Of a DNA stretch of 64,000 bases, positions 1 through 8,533 are shown piece by piece. The notes under the pieces are model-generated. The model ran no database searches. It saw nothing but the letters and a program-made list of their open reading frames with translations, and was not told the origin of the DNA. Source of the DNA: Lachnospiraceae bacterium UBA7093 (GTDB lineage Bacteria; Bacillota; Clostridia; Lachnospirales; Lachnospiraceae); assembly GCA_002492465.1 (NCBI GenBank), contig DKYT01000064.1, positions 1 through 64,000 of the forward strand, in the 5' to 3' direction. The first letter of the stretch is position 1. Each line of letters opens with the position of its first letter. The position numbers were made by a program, and so were the translations under genes.

Positions 1-570
1 ATTGTATTTTGTGTGTTCCGATTTACTACAATGTTCCCGTTTTGCTTCACCAAAACGTTGGAAGTGAACAATTTCACGGGCACGCAGGAAGCGAATGGGA
101 TCGCATACATCACTGTCATGTACCAGACGTAAAATATTATCGTAGGTAGTCCGGGCCTTTTGTTCTGCCGCCATATCCTCGAACAAATCCGTAATAGCAT
201 CACCCTTGGACTGGAACTCGCAGCTGTTAAAGGGTATTCCGCCTGCCGCCATGGGCCAGATTCCAACGGTATGATCTACGTAATAGTTTGCAAATCCGGA
301 TTCTTCGATTTCTTCCATAGAAAGATTTCTGGTCAGCTGGTGAACAATGGTGGACACCATCTCAAGATGGGCAAGCTCTTCTGTACCGATATCCGTCAAA
401 ATCGCCGCAACCTCGTTATAGGGCATAGAATACCGCTGTGAAATATATCTCATGGAGGCTCCCAGCTCGCCGTCCGGTCCGCCATACTGAGACATAATCA
501 CCTGAGCAATTTTGGCGTTGGGCTCTTTGATATTTACTGGAAACTGTAATCGTTTTTCATAACTCCACAT
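1..570 (-). CDS. cotJC: Spore coat protein CotJC, manganese-catalase-like (3' end cut by window)
   Basis: Spore-coat or inner-coat protein of the manganese-catalase-like family. The 190 visible residues start MWSYEKRLQF and run off the window without a stop. Visible di-metal ferritin-like features include GTEELAHLEM (about residues 57-66), the WPMAAGG segment, EDMAAEQKAR and the late REIVHFQRFGEA helix. Family members are about 190 residues, so little is missing. It is the third gene of a cotJA-cotJB-cotJC operon, 3 bases after cotJB. Known for the family: CotJ proteins sit in the coat of Bacillus spores. Peroxide detoxification is inferred from the fold. Confidence 0.93.
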   Translation of the reverse strand, partial: MWSYEKRLQFPVNIKEPNAKIAQVIMSQYGGPDGELGASMRYISQRYSMPYNEVAAILTDIGTEELAHLEMVSTIVHQLTRNLSMEEIEESGFANYYVDHTVGIWPMAAGGIPFNSCEFQSKGDAITDLFEDMAAEQKARTTYDNILRLVHDSDVCDPIRFLRAREIVHFQRFGEAKREHCSKSEHTKYN

Positions 571-573
571 AAA

Positions 574-855
574 TTAGCATCCTCCTTCCCAGGGCCAGGG
601 CTGTGTTGCCCATTTCCATTCGCCCTCGTTACAGCTGTCAGCATCGGAAATTCTGAGGGGACCATATTTGGCGGCATATTCACGCATTGCCTGATTTTTC
701 ATACGTACATAATGGCTGAGATATTCGATTGCATCTTTATCGGTGGGATGGGTGTCCAGGTATTCATTCATTTCAACGATCACAAAATCGATTACGCCGA
801 TATCATGAAAAAGCCTGCTCTGATCACTTTTGCTCTGAGGTGTCATTTTACGCAT
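574..855 (-). CDS. cotJB: Spore coat protein CotJB
   Basis: A 93-residue CotJB-family protein, with conserved sequence in DIGVIDFVIVEMNEYLDTHP and a Trp-rich tail ending KWATQPWPWEGGC. It overlaps the end of cotJA by 13 bases and is followed by cotJC after 3 bases, so the three are probably translationally coupled. Family knowledge: CotJB is a small partner needed for the CotJA/CotJC assembly in the spore coat. No enzyme motif is visible. Confidence 0.92.
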   Translation of the reverse strand: MRKMTPQSKSDQSRLFHDIGVIDFVIVEMNEYLDTHPTDKDAIEYLSHYVRMKNQAMREYAAKYGPLRISDADSCNEGEWKWATQPWPWEGGC

Positions 856-1013
856 CTCCTTCCTGTAAAGGGCTTTTCCAGTTCGGGGAATATGGTGCCG
901 ACTTTGTAGGCTTCATCCAGATTTTCAAAAACATTGGTCAGATGCTGCCAGGGAACATATGCCATCGCAAGGGGAAAGCGGTCAAAATATTCGTTATAAT
1001 TATAATCCTGCAT
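843..1013 (-). CDS. cotJA: Spore coat associated protein CotJA
   Basis: A 56-residue CotJA-like protein starting MQDYNYNEYFDRFPLAMAYV, with the family core PLAMAYVPWQ and a Glu/Lys-rich end. The frame stays open upstream to about 1124, but the residues there do not look like CotJA. The ATG at 1013 follows a short-spaced GGAG, so this start is preferred. It is the first gene of the cotJ operon and marks the organism as a spore former. Confidence 0.85.
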   Translation of the reverse strand: MQDYNYNEYFDRFPLAMAYVPWQHLTNVFENLDEAYKVGTIFPELEKPFTGRRCVK

Positions 1014-1049
1014 AATTCTCCAATCATAAAGTGGAAAGTAATTTAATAT

Positions 1050-1077
1050 TATAGTATGATGGGAAAAATAGCAGGTT
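1050..1077 (-). promoter_or_regulatory. Candidate sporulation (SigK/SigE-like) promoter of cotJ
   Basis: On the minus strand CATACTATA lies at 1058-1050, matching the mother-cell pattern CATAnnnTA. An AC (in AACC, 1077-1074) lies 16 bases upstream, close to the usual SigK spacing. The predicted start site is about 30 bases before the cotJA ATG. The -10 also resembles SigE, but the SigE -35 is poor. Inferred from sequence pattern only. Confidence 0.45.
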
Positions 1078-1182
1078 CCCAGGAAACACAAATTTTTCAC
1101 ACTTTCTTTTAATTTCAAACACAATTTGGAGTTAAATTATAAAAGATAATGAGAAGCAGCTTGCTTAAAGGAGGAAAGGATT

Positions 1183-2166
1183 TTGATAGAGGTTGAAAAT
1201 CTTGTAAAAAAATATGGCAGTCATTTGGCTGTAGATCATCTTACATTCCGGGTAGAACCGGGCAAGATCTACGGCTTTTTAGGACCTAACGGCGCAGGGA
1301 AAAGCACCACCATGAATATTATGACCGGCTACATAGCGGCAACTGAGGGAAGCGTAAAAATCAACGGTTATGATATCGTAAAGGATGCGGAGGCAGCTAA
1401 AAAATGTATTGGCTACCTGCCTGAGATACCGCCCCTGTATCAGGATATGACTGTAAAGGAATATCTGTATTTTGTTGCGGAGCTGAAAAAGCTTTCCAAG
1501 GCGGAGACAAAAGAGCAGATAAAAGAAATTATGGAGCTTACCATGATTACCGATATACAGAACCGCCTGATCAAAAATCTTTCTAAAGGCTATAAGCAGA
1601 GAGTGGGGCTGGCGCAGGCGGTTCTGGGATACCCAGATGTGATTATTCTGGATGAGCCTACGGTAGGGCTTGATCCGAAGCAGATTATAGAGATCAGGGA
1701 TCTGATTAAAAAGCTGGGTGAAAAGCATACGGTGATTCTCAGTTCCCATATTTTGTCGGAGGTACAGACGGTCTGCGACGAGATCATGATTATTTCAAAG
1801 GGCAAGCTGGTAGCATGCGATACGCCGGAAGGGCTTACCGGACTTATGAATCAAAATATGCAGCTGGATATCAGCATTCTGGGAACGAAGGACAAAATCG
1901 AGGCGATTATAAAGGAAATCGATGGGGTAGAAAGATATCATTTTGAAAATTCCATGGAACAGAATCAGGTGAAAGTAATTCTGGAGACAGATAAGAAGAA
2001 AGATATTCGGGAAGCGCTGTTCTATGCTTTGGCGGAGGAAAAACTGCCGATTATGTCTATGAACCGGGTGGAAAAATCCCTGGAAGATGTGTTCCTGGAA
2101 TTGACAGACGAAGAAGTGAAAGAAGCATCGGAAGAAGGAGGAAAGAGCGATGAAAGCGATTTATAA
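1183..2166 (+). CDS. ABC transporter ATP-binding protein, GldA-like
   Basis: A 327-residue ATPase of an ABC-2 export system. It has Walker A GPNGAGKST, signature LSKGYKQRVGLAQA (core Ser-Lys-Gly rather than SGG), Walker B VIILDEP and H-loop SSHIL, then about 90 extra C-terminal residues ending in an acidic tail. It starts at TTG behind AAAGGAGG. It overlaps the next gene by 17 bases. The neighbours (fused permease plus GldG-like protein, and DUF4340) match a conserved gldA-gldFG-like set found in many Clostridia and Bacteroidetes. The transported substrate is unknown. Confidence 0.9.
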   Translation: MIEVENLVKKYGSHLAVDHLTFRVEPGKIYGFLGPNGAGKSTTMNIMTGYIAATEGSVKINGYDIVKDAEAAKKCIGYLPEIPPLYQDMTVKEYLYFVAELKKLSKAETKEQIKEIMELTMITDIQNRLIKNLSKGYKQRVGLAQAVLGYPDVIILDEPTVGLDPKQIIEIRDLIKKLGEKHTVILSSHILSEVQTVCDEIMIISKGKLVACDTPEGLTGLMNQNMQLDISILGTKDKIEAIIKEIDGVERYHFENSMEQNQVKVILETDKKKDIREALFYALAEEKLPIMSMNRVEKSLEDVFLELTDEEVKEASEEGGKSDESDL

Positions 2167-4258
2167 GAGAGAGGTAAAGGCTTATTTCCATTCCTTTTTA
2201 GGAACGCTGTTTATCGGCGTGATGCTTTTCCTTATGGGAATCTATTTTTCCGTATACAATCTTTTTATGGGATATCCCTACATAGGCTATGCCCTGTCGG
2301 CAATTGTCTTCCTGTTTTTGATCGGTATTCCCATATTGACTATGCGTATATTGGCGGAGGAACGCCATCAAAAGACGGATCAGTTGATCCTTACGGCGCC
2401 TGTGCACGTGAGTGGCATTGTGATCGGTAAATTTCTGGCGCTGGCAACCATATTTGCCATTCCGGTTGCGATTATCAGCATTTATCCGCTGATTCTGAGT
2501 TTATTTGGCACTGTGGCATTTGGGGAGACCTATCTTGCGGTTTTGGGATTTTTCCTGTATGGACTTGCCTGTATCGCCATCGGAATTTTTGTCTCATCCC
2601 TGACGGAGAGCCAGGTGATTGCGGCGGTCATTACCTTTGGAGTTTTATTCCTGGGATATGTAATGTCAGGAATATGTAATATGATTTCCACCACAGGAAA
2701 CCTGCTTACAAAGATTTTAAGCGCTTTTGATATGGTCAGCAGGTTTGACGGATTTTTAAACGGGTCTATGCAGCTGTCCGGTATTTTCTACTATCTGACC
2801 ATAATTGTGCTGTTTTTGGTATTTACCGTGCAGTCTATTCAAAAAAGACGTTATCATATTTCAAGCAAGAACCTGAGCATGAGCGCTTACAGCTCTACCA
2901 TTGTGGTGATTAGCGCCGTGGTTGCTGTATTAATCAATGTAATGATAGGGGAACTGCCGGCAAAGTTTACTGTATTTGACGTTACCTCCAATCAACTGTA
3001 TTCCCTCACCGATGAGACGAAAAAGCTGGTTTCTTCCCTGGATGAGGATGTGCAGATCTATGTGCTGGCAAATGAAAACCAGGCGAATGAAGAACTGGAT
3101 ACCATGCTTCAGAACTACAAAGGGCAAAGTTCCCATATTCAGATTTCCTATGTGGATCCTGCGGTGAATCCCAAATTTTTCACCCAATATACCGACTCGC
3201 CCATATCTGCTAACAGCCTGATCGTAGAGGGGAGCAGGAGAAGCAAGGTGATCGATTATGGCGATATCTATCAGCAGGAATTGGACTATACCACCTATAC
3301 TTCCACCATTACCGGTTTTGACGGGGAAGGGCAGCTGACAAGCGCCATTGCTTATGTAACTTCAACGGATATGCCTAAAATATATATGCTGGAAGGGCAT
3401 GGGGAACTGAACTTTGATACGGAATTTACAGGAGCCATTGAAAAAGAAAATGTGGATTATGAAACCATTAATCTGATGGATTACGACGAGATTCCGGAGG
3501 ATGCGCAATGTGTGATCGCTTATGCGCCGACACAGGACTTTTCTTCGGATGATACGGAAAAGATGCTGAAATACATGGAAAAAGGCGGAGATGTGCTTCT
3601 GATCACCACCTATACGGAAAATGAAATGACAAACTTCCACAAGCTGTTGGATTTTTATGGCGTTGAAGTAACCAAAGGACTGATCATTGAAGGAAATCCG
3701 GATCACTATTATCAGATTCCTTTTTACCTCCTTCCACAGGTGGCGTCCACAGGGATTACCCAGGGGGCGTACAACAGCGGAAATTATGTTTTTGTGCCTT
3801 ATGCCCAGGGACTTACGGTAAGGGAACAGGATGGGGTAAGTACTACCGAGCTTCTTACCACTTCTGCAGACAGTTTTGCAAGGAGCGATATAGAAAATAG
3901 TTCCAGTTATGAGAAAACAGAGGGAGATCAAGACGGTCCGTTCCTGCTGGGGGTGGCTGCCGAGAAGGAAGCAGGAGAGGAAAGCTCCAGGGCGGTTATT
4001 TATTCCAGTGAATATCTGTTCCAGCAAAATACCGACGAGATGGTGGCTGGAACAAACCTGAAGCTGTTTATCGGTACCCTTGGAAGCTTTGTGGAGCATA
4101 CGGATACCATTGCCATACCGGTTAAAAGCTATGATAACACCTACCTCACCATATCTCAGGGAACCATTGTATCTCTTGCCCTGATCACCGTGGTGGCGAT
4201 ACCGCTGGCATTCTTGATCAGCGGCTTCGTAATCTGGTTTGGAAGAAGGAAACGCTGA
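2150..4258 (+). CDS. ABC-2 permease fused to a GldG-like extracellular domain
   Basis: A 702-residue protein with two parts. Residues 1 to about 235 carry about six hydrophobic helices of an ABC-2 permease (GldF-like). After another helix near 243-265 comes a large extracellular region of the GldG/IFT52-like type (about 270-670, including YMLEGHGELNF and the CVIAYAPTQDF strand). It closes with a C-terminal membrane helix and an RRKR tail. In Bacteroidetes gldF and gldG are usually separate; here they are one protein. Start ATG follows GGAGG and overlaps the ATPase gene. It probably forms an exporter with the upstream ATPase; substrate unknown. Confidence 0.85.
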   Translation: MKAIYKREVKAYFHSFLGTLFIGVMLFLMGIYFSVYNLFMGYPYIGYALSAIVFLFLIGIPILTMRILAEERHQKTDQLILTAPVHVSGIVIGKFLALATIFAIPVAIISIYPLILSLFGTVAFGETYLAVLGFFLYGLACIAIGIFVSSLTESQVIAAVITFGVLFLGYVMSGICNMISTTGNLLTKILSAFDMVSRFDGFLNGSMQLSGIFYYLTIIVLFLVFTVQSIQKRRYHISSKNLSMSAYSSTIVVISAVVAVLINVMIGELPAKFTVFDVTSNQLYSLTDETKKLVSSLDEDVQIYVLANENQANEELDTMLQNYKGQSSHIQISYVDPAVNPKFFTQYTDSPISANSLIVEGSRRSKVIDYGDIYQQELDYTTYTSTITGFDGEGQLTSAIAYVTSTDMPKIYMLEGHGELNFDTEFTGAIEKENVDYETINLMDYDEIPEDAQCVIAYAPTQDFSSDDTEKMLKYMEKGGDVLLITTYTENEMTNFHKLLDFYGVEVTKGLIIEGNPDHYYQIPFYLLPQVASTGITQGAYNSGNYVFVPYAQGLTVREQDGVSTTELLTTSADSFARSDIENSSSYEKTEGDQDGPFLLGVAAEKEAGEESSRAVIYSSEYLFQQNTDEMVAGTNLKLFIGTLGSFVEHTDTIAIPVKSYDNTYLTISQGTIVSLALITVVAIPLAFLISGFVIWFGRRKR

Positions 4259-4275
4259 CAGGAAGGAGCAGAGAT

Positions 4276-4827
4276 ATGAATAAAAGCAGGAAAATACAGA
4301 TGATTGGAATGTGTCTTCTTTTGTTTTTGGTGCTTGGCGCCTTTGGAGCGTTGAAGATTTATCAGTCCAATACTGCAGAAGCGGAGGAGGAAACGGAAGA
4401 GAAATATACAGTGATCCAGATCGATCCGTCGAAGGTAAAAGAGATCGGTATCATAAACGATACGGAAACGGTGAATTTAATCAAAGAAGGAACGGAATGG
4501 AAGTGCGCGGATGATGAGACTTTTCAGATCGATAGCAGCATAGTGGAGACTTACTTAGATCAGATCTCGGAAATCACTTCCGATGTAAAGATCGAAGCCG
4601 TCCAGGACTTCTCCCAATATGGTTTGGATCAGCCCCAGCTTAATGTCACATTACAATGGGAAAACAATATGTATACGGTTCAGATTGGCGATTATAACAC
4701 GATTACGGGCAGTTATTATATCAGTGTAAATGAAGAAAAAACGGTTTATGCCATTGATAGCACACTTTTTTATACCTTGAATAAAAGTTTGGAGGATTTC
4801 AAACAGATTGAAAGTGTGGTACAATAA
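4276..4827 (+). CDS. DUF4340-family membrane-anchored protein
   Basis: A 183-residue protein with an N-terminal membrane helix (about residues 8-27), an acidic linker (EAEEETEEKY) and an extracellular domain of the DUF4340 type, with short repeats such as VKEIGI and TEWKCADDE. It follows the GldG-like gene by 17 bases with a GGAAGGAG ribosome site. Family members regularly accompany the GldA/GldG pair, so it is likely an extracytoplasmic part of that complex. No enzymatic residues are recognisable. Confidence 0.8.
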   Translation: MNKSRKIQMIGMCLLLFLVLGAFGALKIYQSNTAEAEEETEEKYTVIQIDPSKVKEIGIINDTETVNLIKEGTEWKCADDETFQIDSSIVETYLDQISEITSDVKIEAVQDFSQYGLDQPQLNVTLQWENNMYTVQIGDYNTITGSYYISVNEEKTVYAIDSTLFYTLNKSLEDFKQIESVVQ

Positions 4828-4862
4828 AATCCATAAATATCTATTTTGATATGGAGGATGCG

Positions 4863-5864
4863 TTGAAAAAAATCGTATGCAGGATAATAGCGGGGCTTAT
4901 GTTTGCAATGGGGATCTGCGGGTGCGCCGCCGATGAAGAATCGGAAGATTACAGGTTGGACGAGGGGCAGAAGCTGATTGTATATACCTCGCATAAAAAG
5001 GAAATATATGAACCGATCATTAAGGAGTTTGAAGAAAGAAGCGGAATTTGGGTAGAAATTATTCCGGGCGGAACCAATGAATTGCTGGAGAAAATCAAGT
5101 TTGAAGAAAGCGGAAGCGGCGGGGATATCATGTTTGGCGGAGGAATTGACAGCCTGGAAGTATATAGCGGAGAGTTCCAGCCTTACCGTCCTGCGCAATA
5201 CGAACATTTGGATCATACGTATGCTTCGGAGTCGGATGCCTACACTGTTTTTTCCAGGCTCCCGGTGGTTTTAATTTATAATAAGAAGCTTGTAATTTCA
5301 GCAGGAGCGCCAAGAAGTTGGGAGGAATTGCTCAATAGCCGGTGGAAAGGTCATATTGCCTATGCAGATCCGGTCAAGTCGGGAAGCTCCTATACGTCGC
5401 TGCAGACTTTGATACAGGTGTTAAACAATCAATATTCCCAGGAGGAAATTTTGCGAAATTTCAGCAATAATCTGGAGCATGATATCGCCTCAGGATCAGA
5501 GGAGGCAATTGAGAATGTAGTGACAGGAAAAAAGCTGATAGGTGTTACTTACGAGGAGGCAGCTTTAAAAAGGATAGCGGCAGGCGCGGACATTGGCGTG
5601 ATTTATCCGGAACAGGGAACCACAGCCGTACCGGATGGCTGCGCCATTATCCGGGATGCGCCTCATCAGGAGAATGCTTGTCTTTTTGTGGAATTTATTG
5701 TGGGCGAGGATGTACAGAGATTGCTGGAGGATCAATTGTACCGCAGGAGTGTGCGGGTGGATCTGACCAGGGCGGAGGCGATCAGGGAAATTCCATATGA
5801 TCTGGATTATTCCGGGGAGCACAGAGAGGAGGTTCTTGCTTTATGGGAAGAGCTGAATCCATGA
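4863..5864 (+). CDS. Extracellular substrate-binding lipoprotein (iron/AfuA-like), linked to sensor kinase
   Basis: A 333-residue periplasmic-binding-protein fold. A lipoprotein signal (MKKIVCRIIA then AMGICGC) is followed by KLIVYTSHKKEIYEPIIKEF, typical of Fe(III)/phosphonate-type class binding proteins. The TTG at 4863 is chosen because GGAGG sits 5 bases before it; an ATG at 4851 overlaps that ribosome site. There is no permease next to it. Instead its end overlaps the histidine-kinase gene, so it may act as the ligand-sensing subunit of the kinase, as described for XylFII-LytS type systems. Iron as ligand is inferred from feoAB and the homology class. Confidence 0.82.
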   Translation: MKKIVCRIIAGLMFAMGICGCAADEESEDYRLDEGQKLIVYTSHKKEIYEPIIKEFEERSGIWVEIIPGGTNELLEKIKFEESGSGGDIMFGGGIDSLEVYSGEFQPYRPAQYEHLDHTYASESDAYTVFSRLPVVLIYNKKLVISAGAPRSWEELLNSRWKGHIAYADPVKSGSSYTSLQTLIQVLNNQYSQEEILRNFSNNLEHDIASGSEEAIENVVTGKKLIGVTYEEAALKRIAAGADIGVIYPEQGTTAVPDGCAIIRDAPHQENACLFVEFIVGEDVQRLLEDQLYRRSVRVDLTRAEAIREIPYDLDYSGEHREEVLALWEELNP

Positions 5865-7573
5865 TTAAGCGGTCTTTTAAAAGGGAACTTTTTGTGTGCT
5901 TTGTGCTTGTCGCCATGCTGCCGCTTTTGATTTCCGATTTTTCACTGCTTGGGGTATTTAAGGCTAAGTTGTCCAGGGACTATGAAAAAGACGCCATGGA
6001 ACAGATGAAAAATATAGAGGAAAATATTGTAGATTTTCTGAACCGCATGGATATGACGCTGGCAAGCCTGGCGGGAAATGACACGATCCTTACAGGGATT
6101 ACGGAAACAGACAGCTGGCTGCGAAGCAAAGCATACAAGCAGTTATATGAGGAAACGCAGGGCTATAGGGATTATGCGCAATTTAATATTCTCAACGCGG
6201 AAGGGCAGTGCATGTTTACCACATCCTCTGCGAATCAGAAGGCGGACCTGCCTCCCTACTGGGGAATACTGAAGGTTGCCTATGCGCATCCTGATGATAT
6301 GATTATCCGGAGGGCGGGCGACGGCACAACCTCCTCCCTTCAGCTGGCGAGAGCCATTACAGTGGACGAGGAATGTCAGGGATTTGTCATGGCGTCCCTT
6401 GGTGGGGAACATTTTGAATCGATACTGCACAGTTCTTACGATAATAAGAATGGAATTGCCATTTTGGACCGGTTTTGGGAGGATGTATACAGTACGAAAA
6501 CCACCAGGGATGAAAACCTGGGGAGAACGCTGAGGCAGAGACGTATGTCAGGGGAAAAGATCAAACAGACTACTGACGGCATCAGTTTTTATATTATGCC
6601 CATTGAGGACAGCGGACTTTATCTTGTAATGGGAAAAGATGCAGTATTTACAGATGACATTACAAAAACGTTGATGGGGGTTATTTTGTCGATCGCACTG
6701 CTGTGTATGCTTCTTTGTTTGTTTATGACAACTTTTATGAGCGAGTATCTGACGACACCCATTAAAAGGCTGACAAAGGCAATGAGCTGTGTACAGAGTG
6801 GGAATCTTGACGTGCATGTAGACAGTAAAAGAAAAGATGAATTGGGGCAGCTTTCAGCCGATTTTAATAAAATGACCGGAGAATTGAAAAGCTATATGGA
6901 GCTGCAGGTGCGACATCAGCAGGAGCTAAGCGACAGTAATATTGCCATGATGCAGGCACAGCTGAATCCCCATTTTCTGTACAACACTTTAGATACCATG
7001 AAATGGGTGGGAAAAGTCAATCATATACCTGAAATAGCGGTTCTTTCTTCTGATCTTGCTAAAATTCTCAGAATGAGCATTTCAGAGGAGAAGTTTGTGC
7101 GTCTTTCGGAGGAGATCCGGTTTGTCAATTATTATATGGAAATTCAACAGATCCGTTTTAACGGGAGCTTTAGCTTTGACGTAGAAGTGCCTATGGAACT
7201 GGAAGATTGTATTGTTCCAAAGCTGATTATTCAGCCCATCGTAGAAAATGCCATTATTCACGGACTCAAAGAACAGGAAGAGGGACACATTTTTCTGAAT
7301 GTTTATACAAGACAGAACAAGCTTTATATAGAAGTTGCGGACAACGGAGCCGGGATGAGCGAGGAGATGGTCAGACTTTTAAACAGCAGAGACCGGGAAG
7401 CATTGAAAGGGCATATCGGGTTCTATAATGTAGCTACGATCCTTCGTCTGCACTATGGAGAAGAATATGGTGTATACGCGGAGCCGGGAAACCGGGGAGG
7501 AACAAAAGTGGTGTTGATTCTTCCCGTGGATTTAGATAAGGAGGTGCCGGATGCTGAAGGTATTAGTGGTTGA
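5843..7573 (+). CDS. YesM-type sensor histidine kinase
   Basis: A 576-residue membrane kinase. TM1 lies at about 17-37, an extracellular sensory region at about 40-270, TM2 at about 274-298, then HAMP. The His_kinase box LNPHFLYNTLD contains the phospho-acceptor H377, and the ATPase domain has IVENAIIHG and VADNGAGMS. The ATG at 5843 has AGGAGG 10 bases upstream. An ATG at 5861 would give an ATGA overlap with the upstream stop and is the alternative. It partners the regulator that overlaps its end. The ligand is unknown, but the adjacent binding protein suggests a protein-presented signal. Confidence 0.93.
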   Translation: MGRAESMIKRSFKRELFVCFVLVAMLPLLISDFSLLGVFKAKLSRDYEKDAMEQMKNIEENIVDFLNRMDMTLASLAGNDTILTGITETDSWLRSKAYKQLYEETQGYRDYAQFNILNAEGQCMFTTSSANQKADLPPYWGILKVAYAHPDDMIIRRAGDGTTSSLQLARAITVDEECQGFVMASLGGEHFESILHSSYDNKNGIAILDRFWEDVYSTKTTRDENLGRTLRQRRMSGEKIKQTTDGISFYIMPIEDSGLYLVMGKDAVFTDDITKTLMGVILSIALLCMLLCLFMTTFMSEYLTTPIKRLTKAMSCVQSGNLDVHVDSKRKDELGQLSADFNKMTGELKSYMELQVRHQQELSDSNIAMMQAQLNPHFLYNTLDTMKWVGKVNHIPEIAVLSSDLAKILRMSISEEKFVRLSEEIRFVNYYMEIQQIRFNGSFSFDVEVPMELEDCIVPKLIIQPIVENAIIHGLKEQEEGHIFLNVYTRQNKLYIEVADNGAGMSEEMVRLLNSRDREALKGHIGFYNVATILRLHYGEEYGVYAEPGNRGGTKVVLILPVDLDKEVPDAEGISG

Positions 7574-8327
7574 TGATGAGATTCTTGTGCGCAAGGGAAT
7601 CGTCATGGAAACAGACTGGAATGCCTTGGGGTGCATGGTGGTTGCAGAGGCGGCTAATGGGCTTGAGGGTATGGAAGCGGCAAAAAAATATGAGCCGGAT
7701 ATTATAGTGTGCGATATTCGTATGCCCAAAATGGACGGTCTGGAAATGATGGATAAACTTCGTGAAGAGGGGAATAGAGCTTACGTGGTTTTTCTTACGG
7801 CGTACAGCGATTTTTCATATGCAAGATATGCCATCAAGCTGGCGGCGGCGGATTATTTGTTAAAGCCGGTAGAAGAAGGGGAACTGGAAAAGACCATTAT
7901 GGGCATCCGTGGAAAAATTGCGGAAAAACAACAGGAGTCAGGCGGAGACAGCCAGAGAGAGATTCTTTCCCACGCACAACTGAAACGGAGCGATAAAAGC
8001 AAATATGTTATGGAGGCGCTGAATTATATCAATGAACATTACAGCGATCCGGAATTGGGTGTCTGTGAGATTGCTGAAACCCTTGGTCTGAGCGACAGTC
8101 ACCTGAGCCATGTTTTTAAGAAGGAAACAGATTATACGGTAAACGTTTATATTACAAGATATCGGATTTCGGCAGCCATGAAGCTGTTGAACGACTGCCG
8201 CTATAAGGTGTATGAGGTGGCGGAAATGGTGGGCTATAAGGACACTACCTATTTTTCTACCATATTTAAGAAAATAACGGGACTGAATCCTTCGGAATAT
8301 CAGAACAGAATCCACAATGAGCAGTAG
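7551..8327 (+). CDS. YesN-type response regulator with AraC DNA-binding domain
   Basis: A 258-residue regulator. The receiver domain (1-120) has the acidic pair VVDDE, phospho-acceptor D55 in VCDIRMPKMDG, and the LKPVEE lysine. A C-terminal AraC-type double helix-turn-helix includes ETLGLSDSHLSHVFKKETD and MVGYKDTTYFSTIFKKITG. It overlaps the kinase gene by 23 bases. Its last codons lie inside a terminator hairpin, which ends the regulatory operon. Tandem 12-bp repeats at 8402-8431, ahead of the transporter operon, are a plausible target. Confidence 0.94.
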   Translation: MLKVLVVDDEILVRKGIVMETDWNALGCMVVAEAANGLEGMEAAKKYEPDIIVCDIRMPKMDGLEMMDKLREEGNRAYVVFLTAYSDFSYARYAIKLAAADYLLKPVEEGELEKTIMGIRGKIAEKQQESGGDSQREILSHAQLKRSDKSKYVMEALNYINEHYSDPELGVCEIAETLGLSDSHLSHVFKKETDYTVNVYITRYRISAAMKLLNDCRYKVYEVAEMVGYKDTTYFSTIFKKITGLNPSEYQNRIHNEQ

Positions 8328-8345
8328 CTTATTGTGGATTTTTTG
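8309..8345 (+). terminator. Intrinsic terminator overlapping the regulator stop codon
   Basis: Perfect 10-bp stem AATCCACAAT (8309-8318) with ATTGTGGATT (8331-8340), a 12-base loop and a run of T from 8339. The left arm is inside the regulator coding sequence. It separates the sensing operon from the transporter operon. Confidence 0.85.
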
Positions 8346-8380
8346 CACAATATAAAATGAAAACAGAATAGAATGGCTGT

Positions 8381-8492
8381 ACAGAATGTCAAAAGAAGAG
8401 CGGTTAAGATTAAAATTTTGGTTAATATTAACAGAAATTTTAAAGAAACAACAGTTTTGCCCCGTTTTCTTTTGGCATTCTGTATTTATAAT
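8381..8492 (+). promoter_or_regulatory. Probable YesN-like activator site and promoter of the ABC operon
   Basis: Two direct 12-mers, GGTTAAGATTAA (8402-8413) and GGTTAATATTAA (8420-8431), differ at one base and are 18 bp apart. The second lies in a 12-bp perfect palindrome (8421-8432). They are enclosed by inverted arms matching at 16 of 17 positions (8381-8397 and 8467-8483). A TATAAT lies at 8487-8492 without a good -35, as expected for an activated promoter. Direct repeats upstream of a weak -35 fit AraC-family regulators. Binding by the neighbouring regulator is inferred. Confidence 0.5.
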
Positions 8493-8533
8493 TAAATTAT
8501 GAAAAGAAATAGAAAGAAGGAGGATAAAGCAGT

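Noticed and set aside
3362..4099. Open frame of 245 codons antisense to the GldG-like gene
   Set aside because: No ribosome site or recognisable domain; the sense protein is well supported.
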